DNA from: Bugulina stolonifera | Taxonomy: Eukaryota > Bryozoa > Gymnolaemata > Cheilostomatida > Bugulidae | Assembly: GCA_935421135.1 (NCBI GenBank) | Contig: OW285191.1 | Span: 20,042,700-20,106,699 of the forward strand | DNA length: 64,000 nt | Direction: 5' to 3' | Shown here: piece by piece, positions 54,101-64,000 of the stretch | How the letters are laid out: every line of letters starts with the position of its first letter | Position numbering within the stretch: position 1 is the stretch's first letter | Program-made: the position numbers and the translations under genes | The notes under the pieces: generated by a model | What the model was told of the DNA's origin: nothing | Databases searched by the model: none | What the model saw: the letters and a program-made list of their open reading frames with translations, nothing else

Positions 54101-57100
54101 CAATATACAACTGATACTACACTAGCACATGTACAATATACAACTGATACTACACTAACACATGTACAATATACAAATGATACTACACTAACACATGTAC
54201 AATACAACTGATACTACACTATAACACATGTACAATACAAATGATACTACACTAACACATGTACAGTACAACTGATACTACACTATAACACATGTACAAT
54301 ACAACTGATACTACACTAGCACATGTACAATATACAACTGATACTACACTGTAACACATGTACAATACAACTGATACTACACTATAACACATGTACAATA
54401 CAAATGATACTACACTAACACATGTACAGTACAACTGATACTACACTATAACACATGTGTTATAGTGTAGTATCAGTTGTATTGTACATGTATGTACAAT
54501 ACAACTGATACTACACTATAACACATGTACAATACAAATGATACTACACTAACACATGTACAATACAACTGATACTACACTATAACACATGTACAATACA
54601 ACTGATACTACACTAGCACATGTACAATATACAACTGATACTACACTAACACATGTACAATATACAACTGATACTACACTAACACATGTACAATATACAA
54701 CTGATACTACACTAACACATGTACAATATACAACTGATACTACACTAACACATGTACAATATACAACTGATACTACACTAACACATGTACAATATACAAC
54801 TGATACTACACTAACACATGTACAATATACAACTGATACTACACTAACACATGTACAATACAACTGATACTACACTAGCACATGTACAATATACAACTGA
54901 TACTACACTAACACATGTACAATATACAACTGATACTACACTAACACATGTACAATACAACTGATACTACACTAGCACATGTACAATATACAACTGATAC
55001 TACACATGGGATGCTAATTTGTTGGGATAATAGGTTGGGCTTATTAACCTGCAAACAATGGATTGTATGTAGTATAACAAACACATCTGACCTCGACAGC
55101 GTGTTTCCTAACTGTGATAGGTGCGCTATTGTTAAGTGATAGGTGCGCTATTGTTACGGTACGATACATGTGTAGTGCCAGCTGCCTTAAGCTTAGCAGC
55201 TTGTTTCCTTCAATTAAGAAAATATTTTCCAATTCTAGTTCTCTATTGCAATATTGACCGGTTGCACACAGTCTAAGAGATACATCCATATAATACGCTA
55301 CTAACCATAGAGTAAAGGGCTGTGAACTCGCTCATGTCTAAATATATGCTCATATTTACTAGTTATATATCACCTGTTCTGGTGAAATATTGAGTGAGAT
55401 AGTGGAGTAGTGGACGTTTATAGAACAGTGGGCACTGCTAGTCATCAACTGCTCATGTCATCCACTAGTTAATTTAGTTGGAGAGAGTTTGACGGAGAGA
55501 GTTTGACGTTAGTGCAGGCCAATAATCAGTGTATTGACATTCTATAAAAAGCTATCAGACCTAATACATGTATAGATATTATATACCATAGCATTGTAAT
55601 ATGAAACATACACAGTGTGCATATACATACAAATGTAGTACTAAATAGGTCTACATATGATTGTATAACTACAGTAAGTACCTATAATATATATGACTAG
55701 GTTTTATTACCCATAGATTCAAAATAACTATTTATTCCTAAATATTATAATTATATATATTATATATATATAAATAATATGTATATATCTACATACATAG
55801 AGTTATTATTGGTTACCAATTACAATACACTTTATGTAGGAGGCAAGTACATTGTATGTGAAATAGCTGGCAATATGCCAATTCATAAGAAACTGATTAA
55901 ACTTAATTCCTTATAAGGAGTTATATATACTTTGATGAACGATTTCTTGCGTCAGTAAAAGTAATTTAAAAAATTGAAATGAGTTTAAATTGAATCAAAG
56001 AGTTGCATCAGTAAAACATACCAAGTAGCTTCACACAGCATCAGTCTGTCCACACTGTTGGGTTTACCGTATAAATTATATTATAATATAATATAATATT
56101 ATATTATAATATGTTATTATAATATAATATTGTTGAGTTTTTAAGCCGTAACAAGAGGGTGCTATGAGTTTGTAATATTACTAAGTATACATTATATGCT
56201 CTGCCTATGAAATGTTATATACTGTAGATATACATTATATGCTCTGCCTATGAAATGTTATATACTGTAGATATACATTATATGCTCTGCCTATGAAATG
56301 TTATATACTGTAGATATACATTATATGCTCTGTCTCATTCATCCTGTGACCCTCTGTGGCCTTTCATGGACCAGAGCCATAGCTCTGTAATGGACCAGGA
56401 AGTGCTAACGTGTGTGATAAACTGTGCAAGTATTTGCATGCAATCAAAAAGTCAGTAGCATGTTCTAATGATGATAGAGGAATGCAGCTTATGGTGATGT
56501 AGGCATTGTGTATGCAATCTATAATCACAGGAAAGCATGATTTCTAGCTAAAAGTTCTCAATAAACATTCCAACCCATTGGCTTACACATTTACCTACAT
56601 ACATACATTTACCTACATACATTTACCTACATACATTTACCTACATACATTTACCTACATACATTTACCTACATACATTTACCTACATACATTTACCTAC
56701 ATACATTTACCTACATACATTTACCTACATACATTTACCTACATACATTTACCTACATAGATGTAGACTATATAGTAACATACCCTATTACTACATAATA
56801 TTATGATTTGCTGGTTATCACTATATTATGTGCTACTGTATGCCATGGAGTGTAGGCATTGTTATAATAGGCATATTCTATAGATTGAATCATATGACCT
56901 CTCATGCTCTCATTTCTTAGAAAGGTTTAGAATCAGTTCTAGAAGATTCTAATGATACATGGGACTGCCCTTGCTTCTCTCTTTGTGGTCTATTCTGAAC
57001 TGACGGTATAGACTGAGAGTATAGACTGAGAGTATAGACTGAGAGTATAGACTGAGGGTATAGACTGAGGGTATAGACTGAGAGTATAGACTGGGGGTAT

Positions 57101-59513
57101 AGACTGAGGGTATAGAGCAGTGATGCCCGAATAGTGGCCCGCGGGCCAAATTTGGCCCACCAGCAAATTTAATGTGGCCCACCTTGTATGGTCTATAAAT
57201 GGTGTTTTTGCCTATTTTGACTTGCAAAAAAATTTAGACTGGTGTAGAAAGCTTTAGGTAGGGTATTTCTCTCTAGGGATGACTTGCATTACAGTAGTGC
57301 TTCTAAATTATTGTTATAATTGGACTTTCCTTAAAATGTGAACCAGAGCTCCTGGAATTCCCCTAGATTTGAAGGACCTTCCCCTAATCATAACATAGCA
57401 TTGGCTAATCATGGCCAACTTTTCACCAGTGAAAGTGGTGCCAGACTGTACATCGCTTGCATTTGAAAATTTGTCACTAAGGAGAATGACCAGATCCTGG
57501 CTGACGATATATGCCTCCACATACCCGCATGAGTCAGTATTTTCTAATATGAAACACATAAAAAGCAAAACTTAGTCAACAGCACCGCCACCAACTACAA
57601 GGCTACAGACTACGAGGCCATCATAGTTGAGAAATTCATGCTTCATCTGTCACATTGGAATGTAGCACATACTTAGACTGAATTTTCCAAAGTACATGTA
57701 CTTCTTTGTATTCATACATAATTAATAAATACATGTATAGTCTACATGACTTGTATATTCCAAATTAATTATTGCTCCGTGTGTAAAGTCAATTTAGTGA
57801 AATATAACAATACTATTTAATGATGTATTTTTAAGCAAGGGATTTATTTTATTTTTGAGCAGTCAGTGACTTGTTTCAAATCCATGAAAATACCAGTCCT
57901 TGACTATGGTTTGAACCCGGGACCTCTATGGCACCTAATCTAATCACCTAGCACAGTGAGCAGAACATGCTAGGCTACCACTACACCAGCTCAGCAACCT
58001 TATAAAAGGAAGCTTCACCAGTGAGCAGCAAACATGCTCTGAGTGAACTGCACAAAAATTGCCAAACCCCTTAACATCTTATAAAGAGCAAGGTGGCCAT
58101 AATAAGAGGGGTGCCTGGTGTGTAGTTCGCTCAGAGCATGTCTACGGCTCACTGGTGAAGCTTTATAAGGTTGCTAAGCTGGTGTAGTGGTAGCATGTTC
58201 TGTTCACTGTGCTAGGCGATTAGATTAGGTGGTGTAGAGGTCCCGGGATCAAATCCCAGTCAGGGACTGGTATTTTCATGGATTTGAAACAAGTCCCTGG
58301 CTGCTCAAAATGAAATAAATTCCTTGCTTAAAATACATTGTACATCATTATACAAAGAATGGCCAAACCCCCTAACAACAATACTATTATATTACATGTA
58401 CATTCTAATACTCATATACAACTTCACTTCATATCAGCGTAAATTTTGTGGCTCACCAAAATTCTGAAACATTCAATATTGGCCCACGGTGAGAAACATT
58501 TGAGCACCCCTGGTATAGAGTATAGACTGAGAGTATAGCAGTTAATCCAGCACTGACCGACTAATTGATGATATCCAACACCTGTGCTGGAGACAAAAGT
58601 CAGACTTGAGCTTATCTCCATAACAAATAACACATACATGTAGCATTACCTATTTATAACCTACTATTATAGATATCACCTTAGGCTAGGTGTGTATATA
58701 TAGATATACCTTAGTAGGTATAAATAATTGTTATTCGTATTACATTAATGTTACCTACTCATGTTTCTCACCTATATATTCCATCATGTTCTCACTATCA
58801 TACTACCATAGTGTAATATATAGAATAAGTAAAGCAAACATATATTATCCTACTTTACTAACGACAGAGAATTACATATAAATTTATCTACCAATGTAAT
58901 TGCTAACTACAAACTATAATAGGTAGTACTTGATACGAAGTACCCCCCCCCCCCTTCCCCCCCCCCCTTCCCCCCCTTCCCATATATATAACTATATGTG
59001 TGTATACTGTAGAAACGTATAGTATAGCCTCCTTTCTACCCCTTATTTATTTATCAGTAAATTTATAAGATGGAGAACACCGTATATGTACCATAGGCTA
59101 TGCTAGTTAGAAAGGTAAATATAGTATTTCATATACAATATTGTACTTATTACTTGTGCTACTAGTATTATTTATTTATCTATTTATTTATTTATTTATT
59201 CCTCCCATGTAAATGCCAAGGAGTAAGAACCACCACTTTTTTAATTAAAAAGAAAATGTTGCAAGGCCATAAAGGTGGCCTATGCAAATAGGGGGAACAC
59301 AAGCCCTTTACAATAAGGGTCATTTTACAGCCAAATATCATGTGGATGACTCAGAGATTTTATGTATAAATTCAAAACCAATATTGGTAGCTTTTTAGAA
59401 TATATGCTGTACTACTGTTTACATAAATATCATCTAATGCATTTCCAGGTATCTGTGCCATGTGTGGGAAGAAGATAGCTAGCACCAAAGCTTACAAACA
59501 GAGCTCTACATAG
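51111..59513 (+). CDS. CRIPT: CRIPT zinc-ribbon protein, 4 exons, 100 aa
   Basis: Exons: 51111-51126 (16 nt), 51292-51357, 51719-51874, 59449-59513 (TAG); GT-AG introns, all phase 1. CRIPT is a small conserved zinc-binding protein, first described as a partner of the PDZ3 domain of PSD-95 and also reported as a spliceosome component. Start MVCDKCQAKLGKVITPDPWK follows human MVCEKCEKKLGTVITPDTWK; KSGARNTT, ENKAMTSKKNRFNPY and CRICKTSVHQVGSHYCQSCA are equally conserved. Four CxxC pairs are visible: C3/C6, C57/C60, C72/C75, C82/C85. Human CRIPT is 101 aa. The C-terminus is YKQSST where human has YKQTSV, so the terminal hydrophobic residue of the PDZ ligand is missing. Intron 1 begins with a donor-copying repeat; intron 3 is 7.6 kb and repeat-filled. 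Confidence 0.96.
51120..51235 (+). repeat. 26-bp minisatellite copying the CRIPT exon 1 donor
   Basis: Units acaaatgtaagtacttctat, acaaatgtaagtaacactat (twice) and acaaatgtaagtagcactat, each continued by atagta-like sequence. The first overlaps the coding end of exon 1 (GACAAAT, then GTAAGT at 51127). Confidence 0.92.
51370..51655. repeat. ~21-bp tandem repeats, CRIPT intron 2
   Basis: Repeated gtgtattactgccttgtatc and gtgtattactgcactgtatg in mixed order. Confidence 0.85.
52815..53095. repeat. ~46-50-bp tandem repeat, ~6 copies, CRIPT intron 3
   Basis: The unit is accttacaaatacaccagtg followed by atctacacctagtatattac. Confidence 0.9.
53290..55010. repeat. Satellite-like array, ~30-33-bp units, >50 copies, CRIPT intron 3
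   Basis: Units: acaactgatactacactaac plus acatgtacaatat, with variants ending ataacacatgtacaata and carrying aaatgatac. Blocks of several units recur in the same order (for example 53590-53760 and 54200-54420), showing higher-order duplication. All frames on both strands are open through parts of it because units of 33 bp keep frame; these are not proteins. Confidence 0.95.
56150..56335. repeat. ~51-bp tandem repeat, ~3 copies
   Basis: The unit is tacattatatgctctgccta followed by tgaaatgttatatactgtagata. Confidence 0.9.
56583..56760. repeat. 14-bp minisatellite (acctacatacattt)
   Basis: About twelve almost perfect copies in CRIPT intron 3. Confidence 0.95.
57000..57117. repeat. 15-bp tandem repeat, target of the hAT insertion
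   Basis: About eight copies of gtatagactgagagt/gggt. One copy resumes at 58513 on the other side of the hAT element (gtatagagtatagactgaga), showing that the element landed inside this array. Confidence 0.92.
57118..58512 (+). mobile_element. hAT transposon relic with 8-bp target duplication, CRIPT intron 3
   Basis: Flanking direct repeats gtatagag (57110-57117 and 58513-58520) are a perfect 8-bp hAT-type target duplication. Ends: cagtgatgcccgaatagtgg at left, and gtgagaaacatttgagcacc plus cctg at right, imperfect inverted repeats of the CAGNGNTGC type. Around 57500-57570 a plus-strand reading gives LTIYASTYPHESVFSNMKHI plus KSKT, matching the hAT C-terminal dimerisation region (STY.CES.FS.M..IKSK). 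At 1395 bp it is an internally deleted copy, and stops follow. A SINE fold-back sits inside it. Confidence 0.9.
57821..58346. mobile_element. Fold-back of two inverted tRNA-derived SINE copies inside the hAT relic
   Basis: Arms about 57821-58050 and 58112-58346 are inverted copies over roughly 230 bp. On the plus strand the right arm reads gctggtgtagtggtagcatg (A box) and later gggatcaaatcccagtc (B-box like), then ggactggtattttcatggat and a tail ttccttgcttaaaa. The left arm is the reverse of this. The short loop carries aaggtggccataataagagg, also found at 14997. Confidence 0.8.
58942..58982. repeat. Poly-C / CT tract
   Basis: A run of C interrupted by tt (acttgatacgaagtacccc, then C-runs), 460 bp before CRIPT exon 4. 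Confidence 0.85.
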
Positions 59514-62500
59514 ATACCTATACATAGACAGCCAGGGGGTATAATTCCTGATAAGATAGACAGTCAGGGGGTATAACTCCTGATAACATAGACAGTCAAG
59601 GGGTGTAACTTCTAATGACGCTACAGGCAATGACCGCTACAGGCCATGACCGCACCAAAGGCTTTTACAGGAATATTTTAACTCAAATAACCATATTTTT
59701 GTCATATTATATATTATATAATAATTATAATACAGAAATTGTATTTTATTCCCAGTGTCCTTTATATGATTCTGCAACTGTAGTGTGAATGTAATGTAAA
59801 CTATCCTCCTATAAATAATTATTATATTCTTATAAGTAGGACCAATGGTATATGATTAGCTGTATTAGCCCCCACCTTTCTGTAAATAACAAATATTTAT
59901 ATATACGTATAACATATTGCAATACACGCAAATTTATTATTATTTATTGTGGTTTTTCAGCCATTGCATAAATACATGTAGATACACTTCCTAAATATTG
60001 TAGATAGGCCCTGCATCTATTATACTACTAATACATTTAATGAATAAAGTATAAAAATAACTTATTACAAAATCACATTAATATACACTGCGGGCAGAAT
60101 AAATTTAAATAAGTGTGATTCACCACTACCACCCTATGTTGTTATTTCAGGGACAGTTAGTGAGATCACAGGCTAGCCACAGAGAAAGTAACTTAATCTT
60201 AACAGATTTTTGGTTTCGGATTTTATTTTTTTGTGGTGTAAATTCTAAATAATATTGGTAAAGAAAATATTTTAAGTTTTCTTCAGAATGTTGCCAAATC
60301 CCTGCAATGTGGTCATGCTATGCAGGTAATTTTAGCAGGTAATACAGTATAAGGAGTATCTATTTCCTACAATAGGATGCACAATATATGCTATTGTATA
60401 ATTATGCTACTATCATACAATATAATATGCTATTGTATATGCTACTATCATACAATATAATATGCTATTGTATATGCTACTATCATACAATATAATATGC
60501 TATTGTATATGCTACTATCATACAATATAATATGCTATTGTATATGCTACTATCATACAATATAATATGCTATTGTATATGCTACTATCATACAATATAA
60601 TATGCTATTGTATATGCTACTATCATACAATATAATATGCTATTGTATATGCTACTATCATACAATATAATATGCTATTGTATATGCTACTATCATACAA
60701 TATAATATGCTATTGTATATGCTACTATCATACAATATAATATGCTATTGTATATGCTACTATCATACAATATAATATGCTATTGTATATGCTACTATCA
60801 TACAATATAATATGCTATTGTATATGCTACTATCATACAATATAATATGCTATTGTATATGCTACTATCATACAATATAATATGCTATTGTATATGCTAC
60901 TATCATACAATATAATATGCTATTGTATATGCTACTATCATACAATATAATATGCTATTGTATATGCTACTATCATACAATATAATATGCTATTGTATAT
61001 GTAACTATCATACAATATAATATGCTATTGTATATGCTACTATCATACAATATAATATGCTATTGTATATGCTACTATCATACAATATAATATGCTATTG
61101 TATATGCTACTATCATACAATATAATATGCTATTGTATATGCTACTATCATACAATATAATATGCTATTGTATATGCTACTATCATACAATATAATATGC
61201 TATTGTATATGCTACTAGTATTTACTCATACCAATATTATCAGTGATACAGCTGATGTGTATAATATTATTACATTAGCATGTTATACAGCATAAGGTGA
61301 CAGCTCTATAACCAAACAAGGTCACTGCCCTTATTTAAATATCTAGTAAAATATACACAACATGTAGGATTATATTATTATAAAATTAACACATGTGTAT
61401 AATGTTTATTATATAAGTAATCATGTTTTTACATTGTACAATGCATGAATAAACAAAAAGAAGATTAATATATTGAAATAGACATACTTTGTCTCTTTTC
61501 ATGAATAATTATAAGTTTTTGTTTTAAATTTAAACTGAGAAATAAGATTTATTTGTGTGTTTTATCAAATATTTTGTTGTTTATGGCGAACTGTATGAGC
61601 AGCTCCGTAGGCTGATTATTGTCAAACTTATGAATCGAAATTCTAAAAATATGTTAGGATTTATAAATTTAGGATTAAATAATAATACCCGAGTAAGGAT
61701 ATGTGCTATGTAGTAGCAGACCTACGTTGGCCAGTAGTATTTCTCTAAGTGCTATAAATAATCACCACAAACCTACATACTGGTTCTGTTCAGATTTTCT
61801 GGAATGATGATGAATAATGGTGACCTAGTTTATCAGAGAGTCATCCTGCCCACAGACCAGCAGATCTGCAGGTCATACTCACCAATTGGTGACGTAGGAG
61901 ATTGACATTCTATAACATCAGTAGCTTCCAAAATTTATTTGAATACACAGCAGACCTAAATTAATAAAGCTGTCGGTGAAATGCTACAGGAATGTAAATC
62001 CAGTGAGAATAGAGTTGTATTTGACCAGAGGTCTAATTCAACCCCAAGACTGGTGAAGTACCAAAAGGGGACCTGCTGTTATTGTCAGCTATGACATTTG
62101 AATAATGATAGTTGTGCCCGGAGAACATGCTAACCTTTCGCCAGGCTAGACTGGATGTAGTTTGGGTAGAGAGTGTCAATGACTGAGCGCGGTGCCAGTT
62201 GGAAAATTATGGACAGGGTACATGAGTTTTCAAGAATCAAGGAAGAAGTACCTTTTATCCAACAGGAAGTAAATTTATAAGGTGAATGACCAATGAGCGC
62301 TTGCAGCTTTACTGATACTTCTTTCCTATTTTACGAAAAAATTAAATCGTTAAGTTTTGTACCAGCAAATTCCCAATCTGAGTGACTTTCCATGTTTATA
62401 TTTAAAATCTATTTTTAAATTTCCTCTGCGTTGACCAGTTGTGGCTGCTCGAGAGTATGTTAACGTCAGTTCAGGTGTCTCTACTGCACACTTTGCTTCC

Positions 62501-64000
62501 TCTTTCCTGCAAGACTATTGTACCATAATTACCCTGCTGTGGAATTAAAATTAAAAATAAACTAAACGTTGTATTTTCAAACAAAAAACTTTCCCATCAA
62601 AGCCCCAGGGAAGCAATACGGCTCCTATTTCAGCCACTTGTAGTGTTAAATCTACATTACTACCCTGTAGGAGTGTTATATGTGTGAGAAGACTCATTCA
62701 TGCTGAAACAAAAGTGCTGTCTGCCAGAGACCAAGGTGAACTTAAGGTCAAACTGTAGGCTTCATAGCTGCCTTACAAACATAAGTACATGTATAATAGC
62801 TAGCTATCAGTTCCTCCACATCTGTCCCGGTCTACCCTTCTCATTGACTACAGCTTTAGTGAAGTTATGACAACGCTGATCTATTGAATGGAACGAATAA
62901 GATATACCTAATAGAGTTTATTAGCAACCTTGAACTAAATGTGGAGTTTATAAAGTGCTCAATTTGTTATTGTTTTATCAAGTGAATGCCTATTTCTTTT
63001 CTAACAGAGTAGCTTTTGCCCTGCACCAAACTGCATTGGCCATACGGTGAATATTTATGAATAGAAATTGACATTGACAATAAGTAATTAAATTAAACAG
63101 CTTTAAGCATGGTTCATTGTTCTGGGGAGGGTGCCAGCAGCGCTCCGAGGCAGTGGCTGTGCACTGAGCAATGTTCAAGGTCAACAAAATGCCTCCCCAA
63201 AATTTTATTTGTCATTCCTTTGTTATGTTCAAAAGTACCTGGAAAAATCTTTCAAAAATATTTCAGTTAGCTGAGATTTGACCACCTGTGGGCACTCAGG
63301 GGAGTTGGCATACTGTGGTTAGTTTGAGTACTAAAATCATTGAATATTATGTTATAGTGTGTTGAAAGTCAGTTCTACAGGTAATAGTGCACTTTTGTGT
63401 GCACTTTGGATACCACAAGACGTGGCTTGATCACCGCTGGCTATTATACTATAATTATCACATTTCTTTTGCACATGTGTATGCATGCATGAGCACAATG
63501 CAACACATTTTTCTAATAAAAGCTAATTGATTCACTTAAAAGTTTAATTAGTTTGTAACAAATAATAGGGTATAATGTAGATATTAGGACACTGCAGAAG
63601 AGATGCTGAAATATGTATAATATACAAAGCAATGTTGACCAAATCTAATGTACATTGTGTAGCTTTTAGGTATAATATATACGAGTAGCTGCCTGTAGCC
63701 GGCATCCTGTTTGACTGTAATAACTCGGCACCCTCTCCTTTCTCACAATTATTCCCTCTATAGGCTGTTTAGCTGAGACAGCACCAAAGTGGACAGTGTA
63801 ACTAGTGGTCAAATGAGTGGACAGTGTAACTAGTGGTTAAGCATTGTGTATGTTTATTAAATACAAGCAAGTAGGTGGGAGCAGTCTTGAGAAAATAATA
63901 CATTTATATTAGAATCTTGTTCTAAATATAATATTGAGCAGAGGTATATGTTCTCTATGAACAAGACATTATTGACATACATGTACATTAATTTGTAAAT
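59514..64000. other. Region downstream of CRIPT, no gene recognised
   Basis: It holds the CRIPT 3' end with duplicated agacagtcagggggtataac units (59520-59610) and the 35-bp array at 60395-61215. The stretch 61216-64000 has no tandem array and somewhat higher complexity, but no exon with a recognisable product on either strand. A 65-codon minus-strand frame at 62990-63187 is unsupported. Confidence 0.5.
60395..61215. repeat. 35-bp minisatellite, ~23 copies, highly homogeneous
   Basis: The unit tactatcatacaatataata plus tgctattgtatatgc is repeated with one visible variant (atgtaac for atgctac, about 61000). Such uniformity implies recent expansion or active homogenisation. Confidence 0.96.

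Noticed and set aside
53860..54867. Open frames of 90-115 residues on both strands (VYCTCVSVVSV and YTTDTTLTHVQ repeats)
   Set aside because: The 33-bp unit preserves frame and has no stop in several frames; these are repeat translations, not proteins.
55044..55289. 81-codon minus-strand frame in CRIPT intron 3
   Set aside because: No recognisable domain, no clear splice partners, and it is next to a satellite array.

Overview
The window is eukaryotic, AT-rich metazoan-type nuclear DNA. Eight genes are supported, seven of them complete. Seven are multi-exon with GT-AG introns and consistent splice phases; the eighth is one exon of a gene that leaves the left edge. All were assembled by hand, joining exons by phase and by recognised protein families. 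An early-branching animal such as a demosponge is my guess: the gene set is metazoan (a group II PAK with a CRIB domain, CRIPT, FRG1, a CXorf65/C22orf15-family protein), AT content is high, and simple arrays rich in the motif tacatgta are everywhere. Nothing in the sequence fixes the species.

Layout: (1) 1-323, minus, first coding exon of a BTB/POZ protein. (2) 5225-11543, plus, FRG1, 7 exons, with a dead LINE in intron 1 and a hAT-like non-autonomous element in intron 6. (3) 12570-15379, minus, CXorf65/C22orf15-like, 4 exons including a 15-nt microexon. (4) 19894-22100, minus, MRPL33 (mitochondrial bL33), 3 tiny exons. (5) 22759-25845, plus, TMED10 (p24 delta), 4 exons, divergent from MRPL33 across a 0.66 kb shared promoter. 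(6) 30515-38122, plus, PAK4/5/6-type kinase, 13 coding exons. (7) 39812-46747, minus, DDX28-type mitochondrial DEAD-box helicase, 11 exons, convergent with PAK. (8) 51111-59513, plus, CRIPT, 4 exons, with a 7.6 kb last intron holding a hAT transposon relic and a 1.7 kb satellite-like array. From 59514 to the end I see only repeats and non-coding sequence.

The genes are ordinary housekeeping or signalling genes and form no evident pathway. MRPL33 and DDX28 both serve the mitochondrial ribosome, and FRG1 and CRIPT are both tied to splicing in other animals, but nothing here suggests they act as a cluster.

The most unusual feature is the relation between minisatellites and splice sites. In at least six introns (FRG1 intron 6, TMED10 intron 2, PAK intron 4, DDX28 introns 3 and 6, CRIPT intron 1) the tandem array begins at or inside the exon edge, so that the 5' splice site itself is copied several times. 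In DDX28 intron 1 the acceptor and the first exon bases are copied instead. DDX28 intron 3 (168 nt) is made of exactly five tandem units, each starting with a donor-like GTTNGT and four of five ending in AG. Mobile-element remains include LINE, hAT, mariner, tRNA-derived SINEs and fold-back elements.
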